The notes beneath the pieces are model-generated. The model saw only the letters and a list, made by a program, of their open reading frames with translations, did no database searches and was not told the DNA's origin. This document shows positions 24,065-32,136 of a stretch of 48,578 nucleotides of DNA, one piece after another. Every line of letters begins with the position of its first letter. Position 1 is the stretch's first letter. Made by a program: the position numbers and the translations under genes. The stretch comes from Singulisphaera sp. GP187 (lineage in GTDB: Bacteria; Planctomycetota; Planctomycetia; Gemmatales; Gemmataceae). Location of the stretch: contig CAMDQN010000040.1 of NCBI GenBank assembly GCA_945905925.1, positions 1 to 48,578 on the forward strand, in the 5' to 3' direction.

Positions 24065-24148
24065 GGCGAGCGGGGGCGTAAGCCCCTGTTAAACCTATCG
24101 CGTGCTTGAGCTATCGGACCAACAGGGGGCTGACGCCCCCCGCTCGCC
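24065..24148. repeat. GGCGAGCGG...CGTAAGCCCC inverted repeat upstream of the hydrolase gene
   Basis: Arms 24065-24090 and 24121-24148 pair with two or three differences around a 30-base centre. It sits 23 bases upstream of the hydrolase ATG, in its leader or promoter region, so this copy is not a terminator. It is the same family as the element inside mqnA (19586). Confidence 0.88.
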
Positions 24149-24269
24149 TTGAAACGCGCCCCACCGCACCAGTTGCGCGCGAGATGCGTAAGGAACGGGC
24201 ACGGAATAGAGTCGCTGCACAATAGTTGTTAGTAGGTGCGAGGCAGTCCGCCGCCCTCGTTTGTCTATC

Positions 24270-24446
24270 TCAGGCGTACATGAGGTTATGAAGCCCGGCG
24301 ATGTTCTTGAAGACCAAGAGGTCGCCAGAGGCGAAATCGCGTCCGAGTATGGTGCGAACGACGCCAGCGAGTCCGTCGATGCCCTTGCGGCCACCTTGTG
24401 GATCGACGGCGACGTAGATGGTTCCGGTGGTATCGATGTTCAGCAT
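24270..24446 (-). pseudogene. IS66 TnpB (Orf2) fragment
   Basis: A 58-residue frame: ...IYVAVDPQGGRKGIDGLAGVV..., then VLGRD-like TILGRDFASGDLLVFKN. This is the start of the IS66 TnpB accessory protein (MRKGFDGLAALV ... LFVFRNRRG). After FKN the sequence diverges and stops, so about half of the protein is missing. Its ATG overlaps the end of the tnpA-like frame by seven bases, as in intact IS66 elements. No tnpC transposase follows. Confidence 0.8.
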
Positions 24447-24787
24447 GGCGTTGCTGCCAGTGCCAGCACCAGACGCGCGAGTTGCCGGGCATCGGCGGAC
24501 AGGGGGACGCGGAGTTGGAGAGCTGAGGGAAGGAGCACCTCAACGACAGCGTCGGGGATCACGCAGAGCGGCACGAAGGCCGTGGCGGCCGGGGTTGGGC
24601 TTGGGGCGGGGACCGGAGTCGTGGCGGATTGATCTATTTGGTTGAGGACGTTGCGCCAGCGATGGAAGCCGGACTTGTTGACGTGGCATGAACGACAGAA
24701 AGCCGCCACGCACAGACCGGAACTTCGCCAGTCGGCGACGATCATTCGCCACCGTTCCGCGATACGAGGATCATGCGCCGTCATCAT
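24440..24787 (-). CDS. IS66 TnpA-like accessory protein (element remnant)
   Basis: A 115-residue protein. The N-terminal half (ERWRMIVADWRSSGLCVAAFCRSCHVNKSGFHRWR) is the helix-turn-helix of IS66 TnpA-type accessory proteins; the C-terminus has the VEVLLPSALQLRVP segment normal for the family. ATG at 24787 is preceded by GGGAG at a good distance. It is followed by a truncated tnpB and no tnpC, so the element cannot transpose by itself. Terminal inverted repeats were not identified. Confidence 0.82.
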   Translation of the reverse strand: MMTAHDPRIAERWRMIVADWRSSGLCVAAFCRSCHVNKSGFHRWRNVLNQIDQSATTPVPAPSPTPAATAFVPLCVIPDAVVEVLLPSALQLRVPLSADARQLARLVLALAATPC

Positions 24788-24978
24788 AGGGTCTCCCTTC
24801 GGGCGAGGAAAACCCCAGACTAACTCATCCCACAAGACACCACTTCACCGGACATAAATGGTCAACTCGCGCAGCGCCGCGGGTGCGGCCGTGTGGTACG
24901 GCGACAACACGCCTACTTCCTTGGACGTGAAACGGGCAAATCTTACCCGGAGCGAAACGACGATCACAAGACGGGTTC

Positions 24979-25006
24979 GCGGCGTGAGCGGTTTGCCGCT
25001 CGTCGC
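24979..25006. terminator. Possible hairpin terminator after the oxidoreductase gene
   Basis: GCGGCGTGAGCGG (24979-24991) and GCCGCTCGTCGC (24995-25006) can pair imperfectly, eight bases past the oxidoreductase stop. No T-run follows on the minus strand, so the call is weak. The rest of the 24788-25014 gap has no credible gene. Confidence 0.4.
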
Positions 25007-25014
25007 TGTGGGTG

Positions 25015-26250
25015 CTACTTCTGCCGCCCCGCCCAGTAGGTCTGCTTGTGTCCGCGGGCCTCGAACTCGGTTACGAGTCGTTCCGCATCCGCGCGCGTGA
25101 GGTTCTCTCGCACGACGAACGTGTTCCCGGTGTCGTCCGTGCGCCACACGGACCACTTCTCTTCCGCTGCCGCAAGCGGGAGCGCGACCGCCCTTCGCTC
25201 GCGACTGGACTGGTAGATAGCGCTGAATAGCTCCACCACCGCGCGACCGTCTTCGCCGGTCACCAGCGGAGGACGGTTCTCGCGAACTGCTTGGAGGAAG
25301 TCGCGAATCTGGAGCGTGTGGTAGTGTGTGGTCGCGTTCACACGGGCGAAGCTCGCGCGGTCTTCTGCCTGGAACGCGGCGAGGTGACTCTCTTCGCCCG
25401 GAACGGTCCAGAGGTCCGTCAGTGGTGGTTCCGCGATCTCCGACACGCCCGCGATGAACGTCGCGCCGCGGTCCGTTTCCACGCCGACCGACGCACCGCT
25501 CACGCCGTGGATGTGGACCTTCGTGTAGATCCCGGGCTTCTGCGAGAGGCTGGTGACGATCGAACCTAACCCGCCGTTTGCGAAGCGGATGGACGCGACC
25601 GCGGTATCGTCCACTTCGACGGTCGGGTGGTTCAGGTTCGCCCAGTAGCCAGATACTTCTGCGGCCGGTCCCATTAACCACAGGAGAATGTCGAGTTGGT
25701 GCGGCGACTGGTTCACGAGTACGCCGCCGCCTTCGGTGTCCCACTTCCCGCGCCACGGGTCCGAGAGGTAATACGCCGCATCGCGCCAACTGTACTGGAT
25801 GAACACAGACAGCGCCGGCTTCCCGATCTTGCCTTCATCAATGGCGCGCTTCATGCGCTGAACCGGTTCGTAGAACCGACGCTGACTGATGACGCCGAGC
25901 GTGACGCCATTCTTCTTCGCGGCGGCGAGCATCAGGTCGCAGTCCGCGAGGTTAGCCGCGAGTGGCTTCTCGACGAGAACGTGAACGCCGGCTTCGGCGG
26001 CCTGAACCGCAGTTTCCGCGTGCAGCGGGTGCGGTGTCCCGATGATGACCACTTCCGGGCGCGCCTCGCGCAGCATCTTGCCGAGGTCGGTAAACGGCTG
26101 AACGCGGTTCTTCGATGCGAACGCAAGTACGCGATCAAGGTTGACATCGCACGCCGCGACGAACTGCGATTCGGGAAGCGAAGCGAGCGCCGCCGCGTGG
26201 ATGCTCGCCACCTTCCCACACCCGACAAGAGCAACGCGTGTTGGAGACAT
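25015..26250 (-). CDS. Gfo/Idh/MocA-family oxidoreductase
   Basis: A 411-residue NAD(P)-dependent sugar or inositol oxidoreductase. The Rossmann motif is VALVGCGKVASIHA at the start, EKP is in VLVEKPLAANLAD, and the C-terminal alpha/beta domain has GGGVLVNQSPHQLDIL with the usual catalytic His (H in SPHQLD). ATG at 26250 is chosen because it places the Rossmann motif at the N-terminus; the open frame further upstream is palindrome-derived. It follows the sugar isomerase gene across an 85-base palindrome; both look like parts of a sugar-derivative pathway. Cytoplasmic by sequence, with no Tat or Sec signal. Confidence 0.9.
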   Translation of the reverse strand: MSPTRVALVGCGKVASIHAAALASLPESQFVAACDVNLDRVLAFASKNRVQPFTDLGKMLREARPEVVIIGTPHPLHAETAVQAAEAGVHVLVEKPLAANLADCDLMLAAAKKNGVTLGVISQRRFYEPVQRMKRAIDEGKIGKPALSVFIQYSWRDAAYYLSDPWRGKWDTEGGGVLVNQSPHQLDILLWLMGPAAEVSGYWANLNHPTVEVDDTAVASIRFANGGLGSIVTSLSQKPGIYTKVHIHGVSGASVGVETDRGATFIAGVSEIAEPPLTDLWTVPGEESHLAAFQAEDRASFARVNATTHYHTLQIRDFLQAVRENRPPLVTGEDGRAVVELFSAIYQSSRERRAVALPLAAAEEKWSVWRTDDTGNTFVVRENLTRADAERLVTEFEARGHKQTYWAGRQK

Positions 26251-26259
26251 GTGGCTGTT

Positions 26260-26346
26260 GTAGGGTGGGTAAAGGCTTTGCGCAGGCCCACCATCTTCTC
26301 TCCACCAATGAAGACGGTGGGCCTGCGCAAAGCCTTGATACCCTAC
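26260..26346. repeat. GTAGGGTGGGTC double palindrome between isomerase and oxidoreductase genes
   Basis: Arms 26260-26292 and 26316-26346 are reverse complements apart from a small difference near GATACCCTAC. The right arm runs into the isomerase stop codon (TAG, 26346-26348), and the left arm ends nine bases from the oxidoreductase ATG. So the element is the whole gap between the two genes. Confidence 0.9.
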
Positions 26347-27242
26347 TACGGGAAATACTGCGCGGTCTTCCACCGCAAGAACGCGAGCGATTCAGCCATT
26401 TCGCCCATGCCATTCATGCCGTCCTCGATGCTCACCCACCCGCGGTAGTTGTGTTCCGCCAAAATGCGGAAGATCGCGTCGAAGTCGTTTAAGCCCTTCC
26501 CGGTGACGCCGTGGCGGAGCTTGTCGAAGTAACCGACGGTGCCATCCGCGGCGCGGAGATCGTCGAGGGTTGCGCCGTCCGCGAGGTAGCGGTCGCTCGC
26601 GTGCATACTCACGACGCGGCCCGCGACGGCGCGGAGCAACGCGATGGGATCATCGCCCGCGACGACCGCGTTCGACGGGTCGTACTGCACGCCGAAGTGC
26701 TTGCGGTCCGTAATCGCGTTCACCAACTCAAGGAACACGTCCTGCTTCTGCGCGAACTCGGGGTACTTCCAGAAGCCGTCCTTGTAGTGGTTCTCCAGGC
26801 CGAGGATCACATCACATTCGCGTGCGACCGGAAGTACCGCGTTGATGCACTCGACCACCCACTCCAGACCCTGCTCGCGTGAAACGTCGGGGTAGCGCTG
26901 ACCGCTCAACACGCGGCACACGGTTCCGGGACCGCCGAGTCGCCGCGCGACCCGAACCATCTCGACCTCTTTGTCTATGGCGAGTTTACGAGCGTCGGCG
27001 TCGGGGTTCGTGAAGTCCGGGGAGCAACACAGCATCGGCATCTGGCGTCCGGTGTTGCAGATCGCGTCGCCCACGGAATCGAGGTAGCCCGGTTCGAGGC
27101 TGGTGAAGAACCCTTCGTACATTTCGAGGCCGTCGCAGTCCAGAGCGCGGGCCATCGTGATCCATTCAAACACGGTCATGGTGCGTGCGCCCGCGATGCG
27201 GTCGAGGTAGCACTTCGGGAACGCGGAGATGCGTAGCGGCAT
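26346..27242 (-). CDS. Sugar phosphate isomerase/epimerase (TIM barrel)
   Basis: A 298-residue AP-endonuclease-2-type TIM barrel. Metal-binding landmarks include VILGLENHYKDG, FGVQYDPSNAVVAGDD, VVSMHASDRY and YRGWVSIEDG, giving the Glu/Asp/His ligands usual for xylose-isomerase-like enzymes. MPLRISAFPKCYLDRI at 27242 is chosen over a GTG three codons upstream. The substrate is unknown; pairing with a Gfo/Idh/MocA oxidoreductase is common in sugar and inositol catabolism in planctomycetes. Its TAG stop is formed at the junction with a palindrome. Confidence 0.87.
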   Translation of the reverse strand: MPLRISAFPKCYLDRIAGARTMTVFEWITMARALDCDGLEMYEGFFTSLEPGYLDSVGDAICNTGRQMPMLCCSPDFTNPDADARKLAIDKEVEMVRVARRLGGPGTVCRVLSGQRYPDVSREQGLEWVVECINAVLPVARECDVILGLENHYKDGFWKYPEFAQKQDVFLELVNAITDRKHFGVQYDPSNAVVAGDDPIALLRAVAGRVVSMHASDRYLADGATLDDLRAADGTVGYFDKLRHGVTGKGLNDFDAIFRILAEHNYRGWVSIEDGMNGMGEMAESLAFLRWKTAQYFP

Positions 27243-27257
27243 GGGGGTCACGGGCTG

Positions 27258-27686
27258 TCATTTCACGTCGAACGACGGGATGTTGTTCGGTTCTGGCTTC
27301 ACTTCGATGGTGAAGGCTGGCTTCTGGCGGTCGTTGTACCGCCCACGGAGCTTGTCGCCACCGAGGGCGGGGTCGTCGGTCACCACATCGGGCCAGATCA
27401 GGAACACGGCATAATGGCCCGGCGGCAGACCGTCGCCCGTGTCGTATGTGGTCGCGCGAAACTGACCATCTGGGTTGGTGAGAACCTCGGTTTCGAGGCC
27501 CGGCCCCTCTTGGCGGTCTAAGGCGAGGAACGTGACCCAGACGTGCGCGATGCCCTTTCCTTTTGTCTGCACGGACCCCGTGACAGGATAAACGGTAGCG
27601 CGGTTCGGCGAACTGCGACCGCACCCCGCGAGGAGCGAGAGAGCGGTGACGATTACAACCGCTGCCGCTCGGCGGCTCGTGACCAT
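27258..27686 (-). CDS. Lipoprotein with carboxypeptidase-regulatory-like fold
   Basis: A 142-residue lipoprotein. The signal MVTSRRAAAVVIVTALSLLAGC ends in a lipobox with Cys22 as the acylated residue. The rest is a small beta-sandwich: YPVTGSVQTKGKGIAHVWVTF, TNPDGQFRATT and GLPPGHYAVFLIW resemble the transthyretin-like/carboxypeptidase regulatory domain. In planctomycetes such lipoproteins often follow a DUF1559 gene, as here (23-base gap), and are probably co-expressed with it. Function is not known. Confidence 0.8.
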   Translation of the reverse strand: MVTSRRAAAVVIVTALSLLAGCGRSSPNRATVYPVTGSVQTKGKGIAHVWVTFLALDRQEGPGLETEVLTNPDGQFRATTYDTGDGLPPGHYAVFLIWPDVVTDDPALGGDKLRGRYNDRQKPAFTIEVKPEPNNIPSFDVK

Positions 27687-27709
27687 TGCGTGTCCTCAGG
27701 GTCGATTCG

Positions 27710-28726
27710 TCAGTCCAGATTGACCGGGTAGCCGTCGGCGCGGGAACACATCAACTGCAGGTTCACGAGGCTGATGCTTTTCCGCAGGAACCGCACCGAC
27801 CCGTCCCCCAGGACGACGTTCGCGCCGTCGGTGTGGAAGCTGTAAATTTCGCCCTGGTTATTGCAGTTGAGTTGACACGAGGTTGGCACGTCGGCCGCCA
27901 GGCTGAGCGTGCCCCCGGCCGCGGCCGATCCGTCCACGGCGATATCGTTGCTCGATTGTGCCCACACGCCGTTCAGGTACGTCACGTCGGTCTGGCGTGC
28001 GCCGAACCTCCAGGCTTGGGGCCGGGCGCCGGCTTCGGCCAGCATGAGCGTGTTGCTCAGGCCGTCGGTGACCGCGAGCAACGGCGTGAAGGCGTTGCTC
28101 CCGAGAACCCCCTTGACGGCAGGGTCGCCAGGATAGGGCATCCCCATCGCGGTCCAAACCACGGCACGGTTGTTCGCGCGGTTCACGGCCATGTAGTCGG
28201 ACGTGGCGGGCACCCACCCGCTTCCGTAGCTCGCCGGTTCCACGATTGGGTTGACCAGGTGGTCGTAGGGAACGGCCGGGCACTCAAACGTCGGAATACG
28301 CGTGCCTGCGGCCGGTTGGTTGTTGGTCGCGAACCAGTCCTGCCGGAAGTCGTAAACGATGCCACTTTTCTGGAGCACGTTCCCTTGCTCGATGTAGGGA
28401 AGAATGATCGCCAGGAAGCAGTGTTTCGCGAAGTCGGTCGGGGCCGTCCCCGCGGTTCCGACTTTTTGGAAGTCCCGCAACACGGGCATGTCCGCCACGG
28501 CTGGCGACTGAACGCTCGACGGTGGCAGCGCGCCGCGGGTGCCCTCGTAACTGTGGAGTGCCAGACCGAGTTGTTTGAGGTTGTTCTGGCACTTCATGCG
28601 TGCCGCGGACGCGCGAACCTTCTGCACGGCTGGCAACAACAGTCCGATCAAAACGGCGATGATGGCGATGACGACGAGCAGTTCGATGAGTGTAAAGGCG
28701 AGACGAGGTGGCGAATGCAATCGCAT
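27710..28726 (-). CDS. DUF1559 prepilin-like protein
   Basis: A 338-residue protein of the planctomycete DUF1559 family. The N-terminus has a prepilin-type signal (RLAFTLIELLVVIAIIAVLIGLLLPAVQKVR) with Glu at +5 and a hydrophobic helix; the residue before the cleavage site is Ala. The C-terminal motif H-x9-DG is present as HTDGANVVLGDG, and the middle holds NNLKQLGLALHSYEG. ATG at 28726 is preferred over an upstream start that adds an unrelated leader. The protein is likely exported and anchored like a pseudopilin; many paralogues exist per genome, and their role is unclear. Confidence 0.93.
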   Translation of the reverse strand: MRLHSPPRLAFTLIELLVVIAIIAVLIGLLLPAVQKVRASAARMKCQNNLKQLGLALHSYEGTRGALPPSSVQSPAVADMPVLRDFQKVGTAGTAPTDFAKHCFLAIILPYIEQGNVLQKSGIVYDFRQDWFATNNQPAAGTRIPTFECPAVPYDHLVNPIVEPASYGSGWVPATSDYMAVNRANNRAVVWTAMGMPYPGDPAVKGVLGSNAFTPLLAVTDGLSNTLMLAEAGARPQAWRFGARQTDVTYLNGVWAQSSNDIAVDGSAAAGGTLSLAADVPTSCQLNCNNQGEIYSFHTDGANVVLGDGSVRFLRKSISLVNLQLMCSRADGYPVNLD

Positions 28727-29127
28727 AACAAGCCCTTTGAAAGATAAGGCGATGAATCCCCACATCCGCGGTGGGCCGCGGTGAATTAGGTCGCTCGATC
28801 ACGTTTCCCCGTGCCGGCGAGTTTCTGGTTGGAAGACAGGCGGGCGAGGTAGTCTTTCAACCCCACAAGTTCATCGACCGGCGACGGCTCTGGGTTTTAC
28901 GACTTCACGTACGAAGGGGGCGTGAATGGGCGCACTATAGGGAATCGTAGGCAGAGGCAGTCGTTCGTCAAACGAAGAGATAATGAAGACGAGAAGGACG
29001 GAAGAGATCCACCTTCGGCCCCCCTGCAGGGAGGGGAGCAAACATTTGCGCACCGCTTCGCGCAACGACGCGTCCAACTCTTTCTCCCCTCCCTGCAGGG
29101 AGGGGCCGAAGGTCGGTCTCCTCGCTC
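28727..29127. other. 401-base intergenic region with a C/G-rich palindrome
   Basis: It lies between the TIGR03000 gene and the DUF1559 gene, both read leftward. The 103-base double palindrome at 29011-29113 is 14 bases from the TIGR03000 stop. The remaining stretch, about 28727-29010, should carry the DUF1559 promoter; I saw no gene-like frame or clear hexamers. Confidence 0.6.
29011..29113. repeat. C/G-rich double palindrome after the TIGR03000 gene
   Basis: Arms 29011-29038 and 29084-29113 pair almost perfectly (ACCTTCGGCCCCYCCCTGCA type). Each has the palindrome CCCTGCAGGG. It is a divergent member of the C/G-rich family seen at 5975 and 12651, with a 45-base centre. Confidence 0.9.
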
Positions 29128-30318
29128 CTATTTCCCGCCGAGCGAGGTGAAGTCCACCACGATCCGCTCGCCAGCGCGGAATGGCACCTTCTGGGTCAGC
29201 GTCTCGGGTTGGCCGTCGCGAACGATCTCCGCCTTGATCAGGTAGGCGTACTCGCGCCCGGCCGGCAGCGGCGGAGTCGCGAACTGGCGCACTGGTTCCT
29301 TCGACGGGCTCTTCCGGTCATCGACGTAGAGCGTCGCGCCCGGCGGCAGTTTCACGGTGATCGTCGCATGCTCGTTTGGCGCCGTTGGCGTCACCGGCGT
29401 TTCGCGGATCGGCGGTCCGGCCTTCACCGGTTCGTGCGTGGCCGGCACCGCCGGCGCGGTCGGGGTAGCGGAGGTCGTCTTCGCGGGGCCGGGCGCGACC
29501 GGCTTCGCTGCGGTCAGGTCCGTGAACTCGACCGTCACCGTCGCACCGGCACGCACGGGCACCCGCTTCGTGACGCTCACCGTTTCACCGTCCCGCTCGT
29601 ACTCCACCTTGAATCGGTACACGAATTCCTGGTTCAGCGGCAGTTCGGGCGAGACAAAACGGCGTTCCGCACCAGTCAGGTTCAGCGGGCGGCCGTCGGC
29701 TGAGAGGCGCGCATCGGCCGGCAGTTTCACGACCACCGCGGCGCGCCCGGTCTGACCGTTCGATGCCGTCGCGGTGTGCGTCTCGGGGCGCGAACTGGTC
29801 GAACCTGGCGCGGGCGCGGGCACCGCGTAGGGAATCCCCGGCTGACCGGGGTACGGCGGGAACTGGTCGAACGCCGCCGGCGGCGCGGTGTAGATTGGCC
29901 CGCCCTGGCACGAGAGACCGCCGACGAAGGTCGGCGTGTACGAGATCGGGCCGCCGAAGCACGAGTACGCGGACCCAGAACATGAGTACCCGCTGCACGA
30001 GTGACTTGCGCCAGAGCAGCCGTAACCGCTCGACCCGCAGCACCCGGAACCGGAGCCGGAGTCGCGGTCGAAGAAGGTCCGCATGCGATCGCCCAGGCCA
30101 AAGGCGCCACCGCCGTTGCACCCATTGCATCCGCTGCACGAGGCCGGAGATGCGACCGAACCGGAGCACCCGCCGCCGTAGCAACTGTACCGCACGCCGC
30201 CCGAACACCCGTTGCACCCGTTCCGGTTGTCGCGGCTGAAGAGGTCGCGGAAGTAGCCGTTGAACTGTGGCGCATCCGGTGCAGCCGTGAGCGCGGTCAT
30301 CATCACGATGCTGTACAT
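29128..30318 (-). CDS. TIGR03000-family protein with Cys/Gly/Ser-rich N-terminus
   Basis: A 396-residue protein. Residues of about 30-130 are unusually rich in Cys, Gly and Ser with short CSGC/CNGC words. Two homologous C-terminal domains follow at about 190-265 and 318-394; both open with a (A/T)x(I/V)xVKLPxxAxL strand and close with V(P/R)(V/F)RAG and VxVEF/VDF, the TIGR03000 planctomycete domain. A Pro/Thr-rich linker joins them. The Cys words may form disulfides or bind metal at the cell surface, but a classical signal peptide is not obvious. Function is unknown. Confidence 0.85.
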   Translation of the reverse strand: MYSIVMMTALTAAPDAPQFNGYFRDLFSRDNRNGCNGCSGGVRYSCYGGGCSGSVASPASCSGCNGCNGGGAFGLGDRMRTFFDRDSGSGSGCCGSSGYGCSGASHSCSGYSCSGSAYSCFGGPISYTPTFVGGLSCQGGPIYTAPPAAFDQFPPYPGQPGIPYAVPAPAPGSTSSRPETHTATASNGQTGRAAVVVKLPADARLSADGRPLNLTGAERRFVSPELPLNQEFVYRFKVEYERDGETVSVTKRVPVRAGATVTVEFTDLTAAKPVAPGPAKTTSATPTAPAVPATHEPVKAGPPIRETPVTPTAPNEHATITVKLPPGATLYVDDRKSPSKEPVRQFATPPLPAGREYAYLIKAEIVRDGQPETLTQKVPFRAGERIVVDFTSLGGK

Positions 30319-30627
30319 CTTGCGATCCTCGACTCGTGGCGTGTTAAACTGGAGGCTCTACGAAGCCCACAGCGCGAGGATAACCGGTGCGGAAAGGGCG
30401 GGCAAACCGGCGTGAGGTAATCTTTACAACAATGTCGGTCACGCAAGCTCCACTCCCGCGTAACGCGACGTTCGCATATAATCGGCACAATCGGAGAGGC
30501 AAGGAGTCCGGTGTCAGGGGTCTGGGCAGAACAAGAAATTCCTGAGAACAGCGCCGGGACCGTTTACTCGTATTCTGCTCTAACCCCTGACCCCTGACCC
30601 CTGACCCCTCTCTCCGAAGGAGAGAAC
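30319..30627. other. 309-base divergent intergenic region with CCCCTGA repeats
   Basis: It separates the leftward TIGR03000 gene and the rightward S41 protease gene. The half nearest the protease holds the inverted CCCCTGA array (30510-30606). A good ribosome-binding site, GAAGGAGAG, precedes the protease ATG. I see no gene in it. Confidence 0.6.
30510..30606. repeat. CCCCTGA-heptamer array with partial inverted partner
   Basis: The right side (about 30572-30606) has tandem CCCCTGA words, three to four copies; the left side (30510-30531) holds the complementary TCAGGGGTCTGGGCAGAA, pairing also with TTCTGCTCTAACCCCTGA. The arms are imperfect. It ends about 20 bases before the protease ATG. 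Confidence 0.75.
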
Positions 30628-32061
30628 ATGCCGCTTCGCAATCTGGCTTGGCTGGTGGTGGTGCCCGCGATCGTCGCGCTCGGGCTGGCGGTCAGCTTCA
30701 GTGCGCCGCCGCCGGAGAACGACTACGACCGCGTTCGCCAGGTCGTGAACGTGATGGCCGAAGTCGACACGAACTTCTACCGCGAACTCACCGAAAAGGA
30801 AAAACAGCAGTTCGTCGAGGACATGATCAACGGCGGGCTACGCAAACTCGACCCGCACTCCGAGTATCTGAATGCGGACAAACTCAAGCAGTTCGAGACC
30901 AGTGCACAGGGCAGTTTCGGCGGGGTCGGCATCGTACTCACCACCGACCCGACAACGAAGTTTCTCAAGGTCGATCACCCGATGCCCGGTACGCCCGCTT
31001 ACGACGCCGGGATCATCGCCGACGACCTCATCGTAAAGGTGGGTGACAAGTCTACCGAGGGCATGACGGTTCCCGACGCGCGGAAGATCATCGTCGGCGA
31101 ACCGAAGACACAGGTCAAACTCACCATCCGACGAGCGGGGCGCAACCCGACCGACGAAGATGTGACGTTGACCCGTGGCGAAATCGCCCAACACCCAGTG
31201 TCCGGCGTCCGTCGCCGGGCTGACGACCCGACCAAGTGGGACTGGTTCCTCGACAAACCCGCTGGCATCGCGTACATCCGCCTCAGTGAGTTCAACAAAC
31301 GGACCACGGAGGAACTGAAGGCCGCGGTCGAGGAGATCGAGAAGGACGGCGGGAAAGGTCTGATTTTCGACCTGCGCGAGAACGGCGGCGGGTTGCTCGA
31401 CCAGTCCATCGAGGTCGTGGACCTGTTCCTCACCGAAGGCAAGATCGTCAGCACACGCGACCGGCGGAGCAAGGAGCGGGTGTTCGACGCAAAGAAAGAT
31501 GGCACCGCGTTTTTGCCCGCGGAGCAGAAACACCTCGTGGTGCTGGTGAACGACGGCAGTGCGAGCGCCAGCGAGATCGTCGCCGCGGCGCTCCAGGACC
31601 ACAAGCGGGCGATCGTCATCGGTGAGCGCAGTTACGGAAAGGGGAGCGTGCAGAAACTCCTGCGACTCGGCGGTCAGGGCGAACAGCAGTCCGCGGTGAA
31701 GTTGACGACCGAGACGTACTGGCGGCCGAACGGGAAAAACATGGACCGTAAGTTGGCGGAAAAGGACGGCTCGACCGAGTGGGGCGTGACGCCCGACATC
31801 GAGGTGCCGACCACGAAAGAGGAGAAGTTTCGCGCGGACGTGGAGCAGTTGAAACTCCAGTGGGTCGCGGGCAAGCCAGACGTCGCGAAGCCGCGACCGG
31901 CGCCGACGCCGAAAGGCGCCGACGGCAAACCATTGGTGGACGACAGCAAGCCGTTCGTGGATCAACCGTTGAACAAGGCGGTCGAGGTGCTGAAGAAGAA
32001 ACTCAGCGGGCTGGGCGCCGCGCCACCAGTGCGCCGTGTACCAGAACCGATCGCGGGGTGA
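30628..32061 (+). CDS. S41-family C-terminal processing protease (CtpA-like)
   Basis: A 477-residue exported protease. An N-terminal signal or anchor (about 5-26) leads into a helical domain, a PDZ domain at about 88-175 with the SFGGVGIVL and GIIADDLIVKVGD segments, and the S41 catalytic core at about 210-400. The catalytic dyad is Ser313 in NDGSASASE and Lys338 in GERSYGKGS. A Pro/Lys-rich tail ends the protein. Such proteases trim periplasmic proteins at their C-terminus. A clear SD (GAAGGAGAG) precedes ATG 30628. Confidence 0.94.
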   Translation: MPLRNLAWLVVVPAIVALGLAVSFSAPPPENDYDRVRQVVNVMAEVDTNFYRELTEKEKQQFVEDMINGGLRKLDPHSEYLNADKLKQFETSAQGSFGGVGIVLTTDPTTKFLKVDHPMPGTPAYDAGIIADDLIVKVGDKSTEGMTVPDARKIIVGEPKTQVKLTIRRAGRNPTDEDVTLTRGEIAQHPVSGVRRRADDPTKWDWFLDKPAGIAYIRLSEFNKRTTEELKAAVEEIEKDGGKGLIFDLRENGGGLLDQSIEVVDLFLTEGKIVSTRDRRSKERVFDAKKDGTAFLPAEQKHLVVLVNDGSASASEIVAAALQDHKRAIVIGERSYGKGSVQKLLRLGGQGEQQSAVKLTTETYWRPNGKNMDRKLAEKDGSTEWGVTPDIEVPTTKEEKFRADVEQLKLQWVAGKPDVAKPRPAPTPKGADGKPLVDDSKPFVDQPLNKAVEVLKKKLSGLGAAPPVRRVPEPIAG

Positions 32062-32080
32062 GGGCAGGTTCGCTGCCTTT

Positions 32081-32108
32081 TGCCCCTCTCCCCTTGCGGG
32101 AGAGGGCA
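32081..32108. repeat. Short C/G-rich single hairpin
   Basis: TGCCCCTCTCCCC (32081-32093) pairs with GGGAGAGGGCA (32098-32108) with a short loop around TTGC. It lies 20 bases after the S41 stop and 29 bases before the next ATG. It is a single-unit member of the C/G-rich family; it may also attenuate transcription. Confidence 0.7.
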
Positions 32109-32136
32109 ATAGACGAAGACCAAATCAGGCGCGACC

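Noticed and set aside
24845-25014. A minus-strand tail (SKEVGVLSPYHTAAPAALRELTIYVR) resembling the end of a protein, beside the IS66 remnant.
   Set aside because: It belongs to a frame that overlaps the oxidoreductase gene; without a known match or a start it may be chance. It could be a relic of a gene broken by the IS66 insertion, but I cannot support that.
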